From Endocalyx cinctus (taxonomy: Eukaryota > Ascomycota > Sordariomycetes > Amphisphaeriales > Apiosporaceae), in assembly GCA_001600455.1 (NCBI GenBank), contig BCKC01000007.1, positions 1,180,019 to 1,244,018 of the forward strand: DNA of 64,000 nt. Reading direction: 5' to 3'. This document shows positions 33,015 to 44,300 of the stretch, in pieces; positions within the stretch are counted from its first letter, which is position 1, and every line of letters begins with the position of its first letter. The translations under genes and the position numbers were made by a program. The notes beneath the pieces are model-generated. The model made no database searches. It was not told the origin of the DNA and worked only from the letters and a program-made list of their open reading frames with translations.

Positions 33015-34278
33015 ATGGACCCTTACTCGGCAGAAGGCGAGTTGATCAACATCCACAACCACTTCCACCAGGGCCAGTACCAGGAAGTGGTCGACTTCGA
33101 CACCTCGTCTTTCTCGCCCGAAAACGAGCTTCCGACGCGGATCCTGACGCTCAGGGCCCGCGTCGCCCTGGGCCAGGCCGAGGACGTCGTCGCCGACGTC
33201 GCGGGCGAGTCGGAACCGGAGCTGCTCGCCGTCGGGGCCCTGGCCACGTTCGCGCTGGGGAAGACCGACGAAGCCGTCAAGACCGCCGAGGAGCTCGCCG
33301 AATCCGCCCCCGATAACCAGTCCGTCCAGGTCCTCGCCGGTACCGTCCTCGCCGCCGCCGGCAAATCCGACGAGGCGCTCGCGCTGCTGTCGCAGCACTC
33401 GGGTAGTCGTACGTTTACTAAGCTAAGCCCCTTTTTTTCCCTCTTCGACATTTCCAAACTTTCGATTGTTGGTTCGTCGATATGGGTCAATATGAGAGAG
33501 GAGAGATCACGAATATCATATTATATGGAGACATTTCTGGGAAACATATTAAAAAAATAAAAATAAAAATAGAGTCAATTGGCTAATTTACTTGGTTTAC
33601 TTAGTTGATGCCGTCGCCCTTATCACCCAGATATATCTACAGCAGAACCGGACAGACCTGGCCGTTAAGGAGGTGGCCGCTGCGCGGAGATGGGCACAGG
33701 ATAGTCTACTGGTCAACTTAGCTGAGTCGTGGGTTGGTCTACGATTGGTATGTCCGCTTCTGCAAGAGCGAAAAAAACAATATCTATATCGAGTTATGTC
33801 CATGATTACTGACGAAATTTTTGGGTGTTTAGGGCGGTGAGAAGTACCAGCAAGCATTCTACGTCTTCGAGGAGCTCGCCCAAGCGCCCTCGACGGCCTC
33901 GATCGTTTCCCTCGTCTCGCAGGCCGTCTGCGAACTTCACTTGGGCAGAGTAGAAGAAGCGCAGGGTGCGCTGGAGCAGGCAATCGAGAAGCAGCCGACG
34001 TTTGCGGAGGCCATTGCTAATTTATTGGTACTGACGGTCGTAATCGGTAAAGATGCTACAGAACTTACAAAGTAAGTGTTCTCCTATTCGAAGTACTACT
34101 TTGCGAAAATAATGGTTTTGTTCTTCTCTTATACGCATCTCTGCTAACGAATTTCCCCCACCTCTCTAGTTCTTTGAAGAGCGCAGCGCCCCAGCACCCT
34201 CTATTGACAGATCTTGAAGAAAAGAGCAGTTTGTTTGACCAGGCTGCGGCGAAGTTCTCAGCGAAGGTGGCTCACTAA
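33015..34278 (+). CDS. sec28: Coatomer subunit epsilon (Sec28)
   Basis: Four exons fit: 33015-33408, 33605-33747, 33833-34071 and 34170-34278, giving 294 aa. The protein starts MDPYSAEGELINIHNHFHQG and is an all-helical TPR-like solenoid: LTLRARVALGQAEDV, ATFALGKTDEAVKTAEELAE, LAGTVLAAAGKSDEALALLS, then LDAVALITQIYLQQNRTDLA. The C-terminal repeats are YQQAFYVFEELAQ, LGRVEEAQGALEQAIEKQPT and a short end helix (LFDQAAAKFSAKVAH). These match epsilon-COP in order and length. Epsilon-COP sits with alpha- and beta'-COP in the outer COPI coat on Golgi-to-ER vesicles. For the first donor I chose C/GTACGT at 33408/33409 because it gives SGSLDAVALI; the alternative GTAGTC five bases earlier is weaker. 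Exon 1 is markedly more GC-rich than exons 2-4. Confidence 0.94.
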
Positions 34279-35079
34279 ATTAGTTTTCTATAGAATTCGA
34301 GTTATGGCCGAGTGTATACTAATACCTCCTACTCAGCCCATATAGATAATGGGTAGTTAGATAAAATGTTAAAAGTGTAATGTCGGTTAGTCTCGACATT
34401 AGCACAACGAGTTTGACGAAATATGACAAAGTTTTATTTTTGAATGATGCCGTCATCAATGTTCACGATATTGTTGAATGTGCGATGCTCACAATGGAAA
34501 GTTGTATCGGTGAGACATTACGTCTGCGAAGAGTCAGACCATTCTACGTCATTTCTTGTTGAAGACATAAAAAGACAGTTGACGATTTGTTTCACGATGC
34601 AAAGAAACAAAGGGATGATAAAAGAAGAAGATGATTATGCGCAATGACGACCTTAGATCCTGCGGTGTGACTGGTTAACGTTAGCTAAACAGAGTTGCAA
34701 CCCGATTTTTGTTCTTGACAGAGTTTATTGAAGAGCCGCTGGTAATCTCATCATAATTTATTCCCTTTCCGGCCAATCATGTGAACTTGAAATCATTTTA
34801 TTTTAATAGTAGTCAGAGAAATGCCATGACCAGAGCCATGCTGCTTTTATCCTGAGCGTAGCCCGAGCTGGATCCACTTTCTCAAATAAAATATGAATAA
34901 ATTTGCATAACTTTCAATCAAGACACCGTAATATAACGGAAAGGACCGTTTTAATAATACTTTGAAATATTTTATATTTCTGCCTGCTGCTGTCACTGTT
35001 CTGATACTGTCCGTATTGTTGCCACTGGTTTAGTATAACAATATTCGGGGAATAAAAGAACTTGACGATAGGGGAATCT
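34279..35079. other. Spacer between sec28 and the SAT4 relic
   Basis: This AT-rich DNA includes the sec28 3' UTR. Short frames at 34380-34647 have no features. Confidence 0.5.
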
Positions 35080-35454
35080 CACCTGCTCCCAGATGAAAAT
35101 GTGAAAACTAGCAAGTATTTTCTTCTGCCGAGAAACTTGAAGTCGTAATATTAAAGAAATAGGCATGCAAAGGATGATGATATCGGTCACGACGTTAATC
35201 ATACCAGCAACAAGCACCAGCAAGCCGTAATTGATGCAGTGTCCTCCAGGAACCGTCATATCTCACCCGTACTCGATCGGTATGCATTGGGTGATGGACA
35301 CTACGGCGGACGAGATGGACCAGCCGGCGAGACCAAAAACGGAGGGTTAAAACTACGAGCGAAGCGCCGGAAGTTATGGCACTGCATATATAGCGAGAGT
35401 GTCGCCGTGTGCTTTCATCCAGTTGATTTGACCCTCGGTCAACGATGTCACCAT
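35080..35454 (-). pseudogene. Broken SAT4/rhodopsin-domain integral membrane protein
   Basis: Fragments of one SAT4-family (PTH11-like) membrane protein lie in order on the minus strand but in different frames. The start is MVTSLTEGQINWMKAHGDTL at 35454, then LVVLTLRFWSRRL in a second frame near 35330-35370. A third frame has VSITQCIPIEYG, a TGA stop and then HCINYGLLVLVAGMINVVTD and MPISLILRLQVSRQKKILAS. The latter segment is the family's central helix pair with the conserved Cys. At least two frameshifts, one stop and loss of the C-terminal helices make it non-functional. TGA falls where a Trp codon is plausible, a G-to-A change compatible with RIP-like decay. Family members are plasma-membrane proteins of mostly unknown ligand. 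Confidence 0.72.
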
Positions 35455-35712
35455 GTCGATGGGGCTGGGGGAAGGAAGAGGAGAACAGATACCAACACCC
35501 ACACCAACACCAAGCCAACATCGACACCAACTACACAGATACCATCTTATGATTTATGTACGGTTTATGTATGCTGGCAGGAATGAATACATTTTAAGTA
35601 TTCTAAAGTACATAAGTACTTAGTACCCCACCTACCAAGTACTTATAGACGCATACGTAGGATGGCCGTTAACTGGATGAGTTGATAAATCATGCCATCT
35701 TAATACAAAATA

Positions 35713-35982
35713 CTGCAGCGGTCGGGGATCGGCGACGCGGAAGCGCTGCGAAAGGCCGGCGTCGAGCCCGTCGTCGAGCTATCGGCCGTCGGCGCCGGAT
35801 ACCAGGACCACCACCTGCTCGGCTACCGGTACCGGTCTAGCCTCGGGCCGGACGAGACGCACGACGCTAAGGTCGCCGACCTTAGCATCGCCCCGCGGAA
35901 CATCGGTGCCCACGCCGCGAACACGGCTATGGTGATCGGCGAGAAGGCCGCGGATATGTTCATCCGAGAGTTGGGTCTTTAG
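35713..35982 (+). pseudogene. GMC oxidoreductase remnant with large internal deletion
   Basis: A continuous 89-codon frame begins without a Met as LQRSGIGDAEALRKAGVEPV, ELSAVGAGYQDHHLL and YRSSLGPDETHDA. This is the flavin-domain segment around the GMC second signature (SGIG, QDH). It then runs directly into VADLSIAPRNIGAHAANTAM and VIGEKAADMFIRELGL followed by TAG, which is the extreme C-terminus of the same family. The substrate domain normally between them, some 250-300 residues, is missing, as are the N-terminal FAD-binding GxGxxG and everything before. The junction keeps the frame and the codons are still GC-ending, so the event may be young. GMC enzymes oxidise alcohols, sugars or choline with FAD. 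The product could not be an oxidase. Confidence 0.8.
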
Positions 35983-36099
35983 TATGAAGTGATTGGCTTC
36001 ATTATACCGGCACAAGGAATACTTTTGGAGCTAGTAGGGTCACGAATTGTTGTGATATTAGGTAATTAGATAGTAGATAGCGGAAGCCACAAGAGCTAC

Positions 36100-36122
36100 A
36101 GCATCAGCCTAAGACTGATGCT
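36100..36122. repeat. Perfect 8-bp stem-loop
   Basis: AGCATCAG (36100-36107) and CTGATGCT (36115-36122) form a perfect inverted repeat around a 7-base loop. A second inverted pair, GGATAGC/GCTATCC, lies at 36209-36237. Both are in non-coding DNA downstream of the GMC relic. No function is assigned. Confidence 0.6.
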
Positions 36123-36467
36123 ATGGCCTGGCTTAGTGGTCAAGGAAAGAGAAGTCCAGGAGTAGATCTCAATGGAAAACCACGGACCGAAGGTCACGTA
36201 ACTAACATGGATAGCTAGCTATGGACAGCTGCTATCCAACATATCCAACTGCTCTGAAGAAATAATGGAATATATAAATCAAAATTTACTACGAACTAAT
36301 CGGTATCGATAGGATTAGGTAATCTAATATTATTAGTAATATATTAACGGGTTTATAATAGAACCGTTTTTTGAACCGTTCTAAAAGATAGTCTTTTGTA
36401 TAACTTTTATGAAAATATATCCGTGGATAGCGCAGTTACCTGACTGAGAATCGACTGAGCCGAGCCT

Positions 36468-36513
36468 GAGTAAAAGCGGCGATTTTAAAAGTGCGCTAAC
36501 CTGATTTGTGGTG
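36468..36513 (+). repeat. Dispersed repeat, copy A
   Basis: GAGTAAAAGCGGCGATTTT followed by AAAA matches 48949-48971 at 21 of 23 positions. Weaker similarity continues through ..CTAACCTG-ATTTGTGGTG. The preceding GGATAGCGCA (36425-36434) is roughly inverted against TGCGCTAACC (36492-36501). This is probably a degenerate mobile-element end; the family is not recognised. Confidence 0.45.
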
Positions 36514-37648
36514 TTTTGGGAACCGTGAACTACCTGTAAATGGAATCCCGATTCTCTTTTTCTTTTTCTTTCTCAAATCTTACGGCTGCTGCTTAATGAC
36601 ATCATCAACACCTGAACCGGCCCTTTTTGCAATTGCACAACTGTTTCCCTACGTGCATTCCCATCCTACCGTTTGCTACACATGCTTGCGTTTTTATACG
36701 CGGGGTACTGTGAGATGCATTCCAATTCAGAATACCTAGGTCAATGAGATAGGGGATGAAGAAGGGAGGGTTGTATCGTGTGGAAGGTTGTCAAATACCT
36801 AATTCCGTACCTTATCTTTCTAGCCTATCTAAACCACGGGTAAGGTGGCATGTTGATACGGAGGAGAACGCCCGTCTCCTGAAGATCATATACTTTTCCG
36901 TCTCTCGACTTAGTAGTCTAGACGCCAGACAAACGCCGGGAAAGGGGCCTAGAACTTAGTTTTAATAGACGATCTATCTACCTCTGCACGATCCCTATGA
37001 ATCGCAGGTATCGGCCTGTACATAATTAGTCTTTTGGTTGGTCTGTCTACTTGAAAAAATTGCCTGAGTGGGTCGTTACTTGCAGGAAATGTGGAATTCG
37101 GTCATTCCAGATTTTGCAGACTGGATACGGGTTATAGCGGAATCAATGTGTCACACCTCGTTTGTGTGCGTGCGCGTGTGTGTATTTTTTTTTTTTTTTT
37201 GCGGTATGCATCTCTCTCTCACTGAAGTTTGCGGGAACGTATGGCCCCTCCCCCTCAAACACCCCCTGCTCGCTAGCATATGCAAGGTTACGCCTCAGAA
37301 AACCAAACGTTGACGAGAATTTCACCGTTATCAATTTGGTAGTTCATCTCGTCATCAGGGTGTGATAACCTCCTTGGTACTACCATCCTTAGCGGCCTTA
37401 TGCCGAAGGTCGGCGCTCTAGGAAAAAATCTCCTTTTTGTATAAATCTTGACAGAATTCTCGTCAAACATTCTTCACCATGTCTCTCATTTCCCATGACA
37501 AGGAACAAAGAAACCACAAACACCAAACCATCATTATAACTATACATTGAATCATAGATCGTAGATTATAAAACATATTTATAGATCGATCTTCATTTCT
37601 ATCACACCCAAAAAAAATACGTCTATCACATATTCTCACAATATCAAA

Positions 37649-38761
37649 ATGCCTATTGCCGTCACACCCCCTGAGACTCCTGCCGCCAAGAGTGCAACAA
37701 ACACCATGGCCCAAACCACCGACCCGAAGAGAAAGATTATCTGCTTTTCCGGTAAGTAGTTTCATCCCCACAACCGGGTCGCATTCCTACACGGGACAGG
37801 GTTTCACATTTCCCCTTTCTGACCGAGTTACTAACTTATGTGATTAAAAGACTTCGACGGAACTATTTTCATGCAAGACACGGGCCACGTCCTCTTCGAC
37901 AACCACGGCTGTGGTAAGAACCGGAGAGAAGTATTAGATGAGCAGATCAAGACCGGCGAGCGATCATTCCGTGAAGTCTCGGAGGAGATGTGGGGATCGC
38001 TCGACGTTCCGTTCGACGACGGATTCGAGGTGATGGAGCGTTCCCTCGAGATCGACCCGGACTTCCAGAAGTTCCACAAGTACTGCATCTCCAACGACAT
38101 CCCCTTCAACGTCATCTCGGCCGGCCTCAAGCCCATCCTCCGAAAAGTGCTCGACACCTTCCTCGGCGAGGACGAGTCATCGCACATCGACATCGTCGCG
38201 AACGAAGCCGAGATCTCGGCCGACGGGTCCGCCTGGAAGCCCATCTGGCGGCACGACACGGAGCTCGGGCACGACAAGGCGCTGTCGATCCAGGAGGCGC
38301 GTCGGGAGGCCGAGATGCGGTGCGAGAACGGCACGGTCCCGCTGATCGTGTTCATCGGGGACGGCGTATCGGACCTGCCGGCGGCGCGGAACGCCGACGT
38401 CCTCTTCGCCCGGCGCGGTTTACGGTTGGAGGAATACTGCCAAGAGAACGGTATATCTTATATCCCGTTCGACACCTTCGCCGACATCCAGGCCGAGATC
38501 GAGAAGATCCGAAAGGAGGACGAGGACAAGACGGGCGGGAAGGGCATGCCGGTCCGGTTCAACCCCCGCGCCAACCTCTGGCGCCGCGTCTCGAGCCAGT
38601 CGGCCGTCCCCAGATACGTCCTCATGTCTCCCTCCAAGGAGGAGAAGATGTTCCTGTGGCCCGAGACCTTCTCCGAGCTGGTGGCCAAGACCCCCGCCGT
38701 GGAGGTACCGGCTTTGGAATTGAAGGCCGCCGAGGCGCCGGTTGCCGCCCCCGTTGCTTGA
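37649..38761 (+). CDS. HAD-superfamily phosphatase (phosphoserine phosphatase-like; YNL010W/Pyp1-type)
   Basis: Two exons fit, 37649-37751 and 37851-38761, giving 337 aa. HAD motif I DFDGT (residues 35-39, nucleophile D35) is completed across the intron. Motif II is NVISAG with Ser near 124. Motif III Lys is in ELGHDKALSI near 177. Motif IV is FIGDGVSDLPAARNADVLFA (D205 and D209). The C1-cap segment contains EMWGSL and the order is that of phosphoserine-phosphatase-like enzymes. Fungal relatives include yeast YNL010W (Pyp1), described as a sugar-alcohol phosphatase, so a small phosphometabolite is the likely substrate. The C-terminus (about 260-337) extends past the catalytic domain with an Ala/Val/Pro-rich end. 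No signal peptide is present, so it should be cytosolic. The gene is GC-rich. The first 25 residues are disordered; the Met at residue 20 is an alternative start. Confidence 0.9.
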
Positions 38762-40958
38762 AGAAAACGGGAATAAACAAAAGAAAGATACCTTTTCTTT
38801 TACTTTTTTTTTTTCGAAGCACATTTTTTCACATTGCATGGTTCTGTACCAACCGGCGTTTTTGTTTCCTTTTTTTTCTTGATTTTCAACGGAATTGGAT
38901 ACGGGATTGGGATTAGGAAAGAAATATACCATACATGAGGCGTTCACATGGGAATAAGGGAGGGGGTATCATCAGGGATGCAGCCATGAGTTGCTACTTA
39001 CCTACTTTCAAAGACAAGACTAAATAGATATGATTAGAGTCAGAATATGAGAGAGTTAACACCTCAACATAATAATTTGAAGCCTCGGATAACTCGGATA
39101 ATAGTGTAATTGAGTGGTTTTAAGAGTTCTTGACCTACGCGTAGAATACAAAACGCTTGATTATCTAGTCATTTTATTGAATATGTGCATCTATCGGATA
39201 TCAGCAACTGATCAAACATTATGTGTGTATATCTACAAGTACTTTATTACGTATGTCGCAGGACCTTCGCATCCAATACATACCCTTGGACTACCAATAC
39301 TACCTACCATTAAGGTAAATGGGACGGGTAGGGTAACTATCGGAAACGGCAATGAATGATCGTCGCTTTAACTTTACATCATGCATTTTATTCCCTGTTC
39401 CTACACTAATAAGTACAAGTATATTTATTTATATATACTCCGTATGCACATTTGTTATACATAGTACGTCTTGTAGTAGTACGCAGTATGGATATATGTT
39501 AAGTACTTTTTACCTTACTTTACTTGCTCAGCTCATTCGTTACTTTTCTTTTCTTATATTATATCATAAGGTACTTTTTTCTTGAAACTCGTCCGCTTTT
39601 TTCCCAGCATTTCGGTCATTTATAACTTGATCGATATCATAAGAATAGTACGGAGTAGTATACATATACGAGTAGAATTACCCGCAGGTAAAAGGTAAGT
39701 AGGGATGCTTGCGCGAACTTACCGGCTTACTTGTACATACCTGCATACCTAGTATTATCATTTAGTACCTCCCCACGTTAGAAGATATCCACTCACTGCC
39801 ACCACCATAGCCCCCAACCAAAAATTAAGTCGTAGTACCAGACTCAAGTTTGGAAGAAAAACACGAGCAAGAAAAAGAGAGACAGAAGCCGTTTGACCCG
39901 ATCACCATGACATACATAATATATATATATATATAAAGCTTACGAGGGATTTCTCATAATCCTTTAAACCCCGATCGAACAAACTTTCGTTTTCTCCAAT
40001 CGGATACACATATATCATCAAAGTTACGTATGCTCTTGTTCACGGGAACAACTCGATGATGATCAGTTTAACACGTATATTATTTATTAAATGCTCCTCA
40101 CACACTCTCTCTGACTCTATCCCCTTAAACCCCCCTTATCCCCTTTAATTCCTCCCTCGTTTATGTCTACAAATAGCAGTGGACCTAAGTAATTATTAAA
40201 ATCTACCTAGTACTGTATAGGACCTCAATATTAACTTTGAGAGTAATTAGTCCCATACACTATTAATACTATTTTAAATACGTATGCGCGCTTGTCATCT
40301 ATTACACTACACTAAAGCCCGCTTGAATTACGGCATAAAATAACACGGGATTTTGTGCATTCGTGTGTTTCATGAATTGGAAGTGAAGTACGGAGTATTT
40401 CAGGTACTTTAACTTTCTTGGGTACGGAGTACTTTTTCTACCTGTTTAAAGAGCGGGTGCGTTACCCAGGGCCTGCCACCGCCAGGTTCCGCGTACCTAG
40501 TAATATAGCATTATACAGGTAAGTTAAGTTATCCATACCCCCGGATTTTCTTACATAGTACTTTTTTCTGCCCTACCCAGCAACGATAGCGGCCGGCTGT
40601 TCAAGGTTCTTCAGCTTTCATCTCTTATTATCATTTAGTCGATCCTACCGATCCCATCGATCCTATTTGATTTGTCTGGACATATACACCCATTCACTTC
40701 TGCTTGTGACACATTCTTTTTTGTTTTTCCTTAATGAATATTTTTGCTTGGATGACGACGAAACGTCAGCCCCGCCAGCAGCGACAGGAGTTGGTATCCA
40801 TCAGCTTGTGAAATTGTTAGATGTGATTCTTGATCCCTTTTTTCCCTTTTCTTGGGATTCACCCTCAAAATATCTTAATAAAAAAAATTATATTACTTCT
40901 TATTTTATATTTCATCCATTTGCTATATTGTCTCTTCTTCTCCGTTTTTTTTCTCTCC

Positions 40959-40990
<32 letters not shown>

Positions 40991-41305
40991 TTTAATTCCC
41001 CTTCGCCCTTTTACTTTCTTGGGTTTTTCTTGAATTGTCAATTAAGTTTTCTTGTGACTGATTGTTAAATTAAAAAGTGCGTGATATCTCGAAATCCCTT
41101 GAAATACCACTATTCGTTACCTAACGTGGGAATGTCTTGCTTGTTTTAGAATCATACATACGTTGTACCGCTGATCCGTGTTTATTACAGGCTTGCGGAC
41201 AGCCCCTAATGCAAACTAGATCACAACGATTGACATCATCTAACCACCGAGAATCCGTCTTATTAACCCATCTGTCCCCCCTACTTTTCTCACCCCTCCT
41301 TGACC
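38762..41305. other. Intergenic region upstream of psd2
   Basis: This 2.5-kb AT-rich spacer lies between two plus-strand genes. It includes an (AT)n block near 39920-39935 and a strong pyrimidine tract at 40929-40994, which looks like the psd2 promoter/leader. Open frames here (39114-39585, 40667-41068) are simple-sequence products. Confidence 0.5.
40951..40993 (+). repeat. C-run plus (CT)n pyrimidine tract
   Basis: A run of 13 C followed by about ten CT units lies 310-350 bp before the psd2 ATG. Plus-strand CT-rich tracts immediately upstream of genes are common promoter/leader elements in filamentous fungi. Confidence 0.6.
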
Positions 41306-44300
41306 ATGGTCCGCATCATTCCAGCTCGCTTGAAATCATATTCCTCAAATTCTACCCTCAATACTGCATATAATAGTCGAAGCGCAAGTCCCATGAGGTC
41401 AAAAAATGATCCTGGAGCTTCCGAGCCTCGCAAGGACACGGGCTTGGTCTTGAAAGTGGTCGTCCTTCGCGTAAGAGAAACACCCTATTCTCGCTATTAC
41501 TGCCTCCACCGCCGTGCTGTTTACCTAAGAAGCCGAACTGACCACCTACACTTACTAGGCTAGAGACCTCGCTGCAAAAGACCGCAGTGGTACTTCGGAC
41601 CCTGTAAGCTTTCCCACTGCTATTGACGCCGATTCTATGAAAATATTGTGCTAACCCTATCGCTCTTTGTCTACGTTTAGTACCTTCAATTAACCTGCGG
41701 CGAGTCCAAATTTGTCACCCACTGCATTCAAAAGACCCTTAACCCGGAATGGAACGTCATCTGCCCGATACCTATCACCGGCGTCGAAAACCTACTACTG
41801 GATTGCATATGTTGGGATAAGGATCGCTTTGGGAAAGACTATCTAGGTGAATTTGACCTCGCACTGGAGGAAATCTTTTCCGATGAGAAGACCGAACAAC
41901 CCGCAAAATGGTTTCCGCTGAAGAGCAAGAAGAGGGGCAAGAAAGCTAGTGTCGTTTCTGGAGAGGTCATGCTTCAATGCACCTTGTTCGACTCGACGAA
42001 CAAAGATGCCACCGACGCGCAGATTTTGGAAAAACTCCGGACTCTCGCCTCCTCGGTACCCGAAGCCGCTTCTCGCAACGTCACCCCTAACATGACACCA
42101 ATGTTGGGCCCCTCGTCGGCACCGTCAAAATCAGCATCGGGTTCTTCCCAAGCTCCGGCGGCTAGTAGGACTACCACGGACGGCTCTCAGGAGGAGGACG
42201 ATGACGATGAGCTTCTGGAAGACGAAGAAACACCCGAAGAAGATGACCCCAACAAACCCGAGACGGCCGAAAAAAAGAAGAGGAGGTTAAGGATCAAGGG
42301 ATTGAAGCGCAAACGGAGACAAAATCCTTACGAATTCGTCAACGGTAGCGGCGACGTCGTTGGACTCATCTTCCTTGAGATTGGCAGCATTACAGATCTA
42401 CCCCCAGAGTCGAACTTCACTAAAACCAGTTTCGATATGGATCCTTTCGTTGTCGCATCCCTGGGAAAGAAGACGTACCGCACCCGTGTTATTCGTCATA
42501 ACCTCAACCCCGTTTTTAACGAGAAGATGCTGTTTCAGCTGCTGAACCACGAGCAGACGTACTCTTTCGTCTTCACCGTCATTGATCGCGATAAGTATTC
42601 TGGAAACGACTTTATCGCTTCAACATCATTTTCGGTACAAGATATTATGGAGAAATCCCCTAAAGCTGATCCGGAGACGGGATTGTACGACTTGAAGGAA
42701 CCTGCCGAATATGTGCCGGTGCAGAAGTCTCGGCTCGCAAAATTAGGCATGTCGCGATCTTCATCGGCGCAGAGCCTGGCAAAAGGGCGTCCTGTATTGT
42801 CCAAGAACCCTAGTGCGACTTCGGGATTGACGCAAGGTGACGCTGCCATTGAACCACCAAAGCTCTCTCCCACTTCAATACCGAACCAAAATCTACTGAC
42901 CCCTCAGCCGAATCCTAATCCCAGCGGTACTGGAGAGTTAGGAGATTCGGACGAGTCGGACTTCTACACGTTCACCCTACCTCTGAAGATGAAGAATTTG
43001 GAGAAATGGGAAGCAAAGCACAGTCCAGTTCTCACGATTACTGCCAAATACATGCCGTACCCCGCCCTGAGACAGCAATTCTGGCGGGCCATGTTGAAGC
43101 AGTACGATGCAGACGAGACCAACACTATCAGCAAGGTCGAATTGACGACCATGCTGGATACGCTTGGGTCAACATTGAAGGAATCAACTATTGACAGATT
43201 TTTTGAACGTTTCCCGCACAAAGCCCCTAACGGGGACGAGTTAGAGCTTACGATAGACGAAGCGGTCATTTGCCTAGAAGACCAATTGCAGGCAAAGAGC
43301 AAATCTCCGCAAGTTGCCGAGAGGATGAAGAACTTACTTCCTGACGCAGAGAAAGTCCGGAATGCTTTGGGCGTAACGGGTCAAAACAATCTCACAATCC
43401 CATCTGAGGAGAGCTCCTTTAGCTTAACCGCCGAGGATTCTAGCGCCAGTGGTTCACAGACTGGCGCTTCCACCATTGTGGTACCGGATCTTAACACTCC
43501 TGGAGAGGAAGGGGAGGCTCTTGAAAAAGATGATCTAAATGATCGCGACGAAGAACATGTAGTGGAGATCCGCGAGTGTCCCATTTGTCACCAACCTAGA
43601 CTCAACAAGAGAAAAGACGCGGATATCATTACCCACATCGCTACTTGTGCTAGTCAAGACTGGCGCCAAGTCAACTCACTTATGATGGGCGGATTCGTGA
43701 CGGCTAGCCAAGCACAGAGAAAATGGTACTCCAAAGTCATCACCAAGATATCGTACGGCGGCTACAAGCTCGGTGCCAACTCTGCGAATATTTTGGTCCA
43801 GGATCGCTTGACTGGCCAGATCAACGAAGAGAAGATGAGCGTTTATGTGAGGTTAGGAATCAGGCTACTGTATAAGGGTCTCAAGTCGAAAGACATGGAA
43901 AACAAGAGAAGTAAGTATTTGCATAGAAAACGTATGATGATCTCAACTAACTTGAGTACCGTAAAGTTCGCAAACTTCTCAAGAGTCTTAGTGTCAAGCA
44001 GGGCAGAAAATATGATGACCCCGCATCTAAGGCTCAAATTCCCGGCTTTATCGAGTTTCACAAGCTAGACATGTCTGAGGTTTTGCTCCCAGTGGAAGAA
44101 TTCAAGAATTTCAACGAATTTTTCTACCGGGCATTGAAACCCGGTGCAAGACCATGCTCAGCCCCAGACAACCCACACGTGATAGTGTCACCTGCCGACT
44201 GTCGATCGGTGGTGTTCAACACGGTGGATTCAGCGACATCAATCTGGGTCAAGGGTCGGGAGTTTTCCATCAAGCGACTACTCGGCAACGCTTACCCTGA

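Larger units (their letters stand above)
35983..37648. other. Intergenic region with hairpins and repeat copy A
   Basis: AT-rich DNA lies between the GMC relic and the HAD phosphatase. It holds the stem-loops at 36100 and 36209, the dispersed repeat at 36468, a run of about 17 T at 37186-37200 and the phosphatase leader. I see no gene. Confidence 0.5.

Noticed and set aside
35195..35530. 111-codon minus frame as an intact Cys/Trp-rich protein
   Set aside because: The same DNA contains collinear SAT4-family pieces in other frames; this frame is one piece of the broken gene plus leader.
36421..36470. tRNA-like A-box (GGATAGCGCAGTTACC)
   Set aside because: No B-box (GGTTCGANNCC) follows at the right distance, and the acceptor and anticodon stems do not pair.
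41969..44068. A 699-aa protein as an independent gene and 44071-44745 as another
   Set aside because: Both are parts of psd2; the frame shift between them is an intron at 43911-43966 with GTAAGT/AAG ends that restores the decarboxylase sequence.
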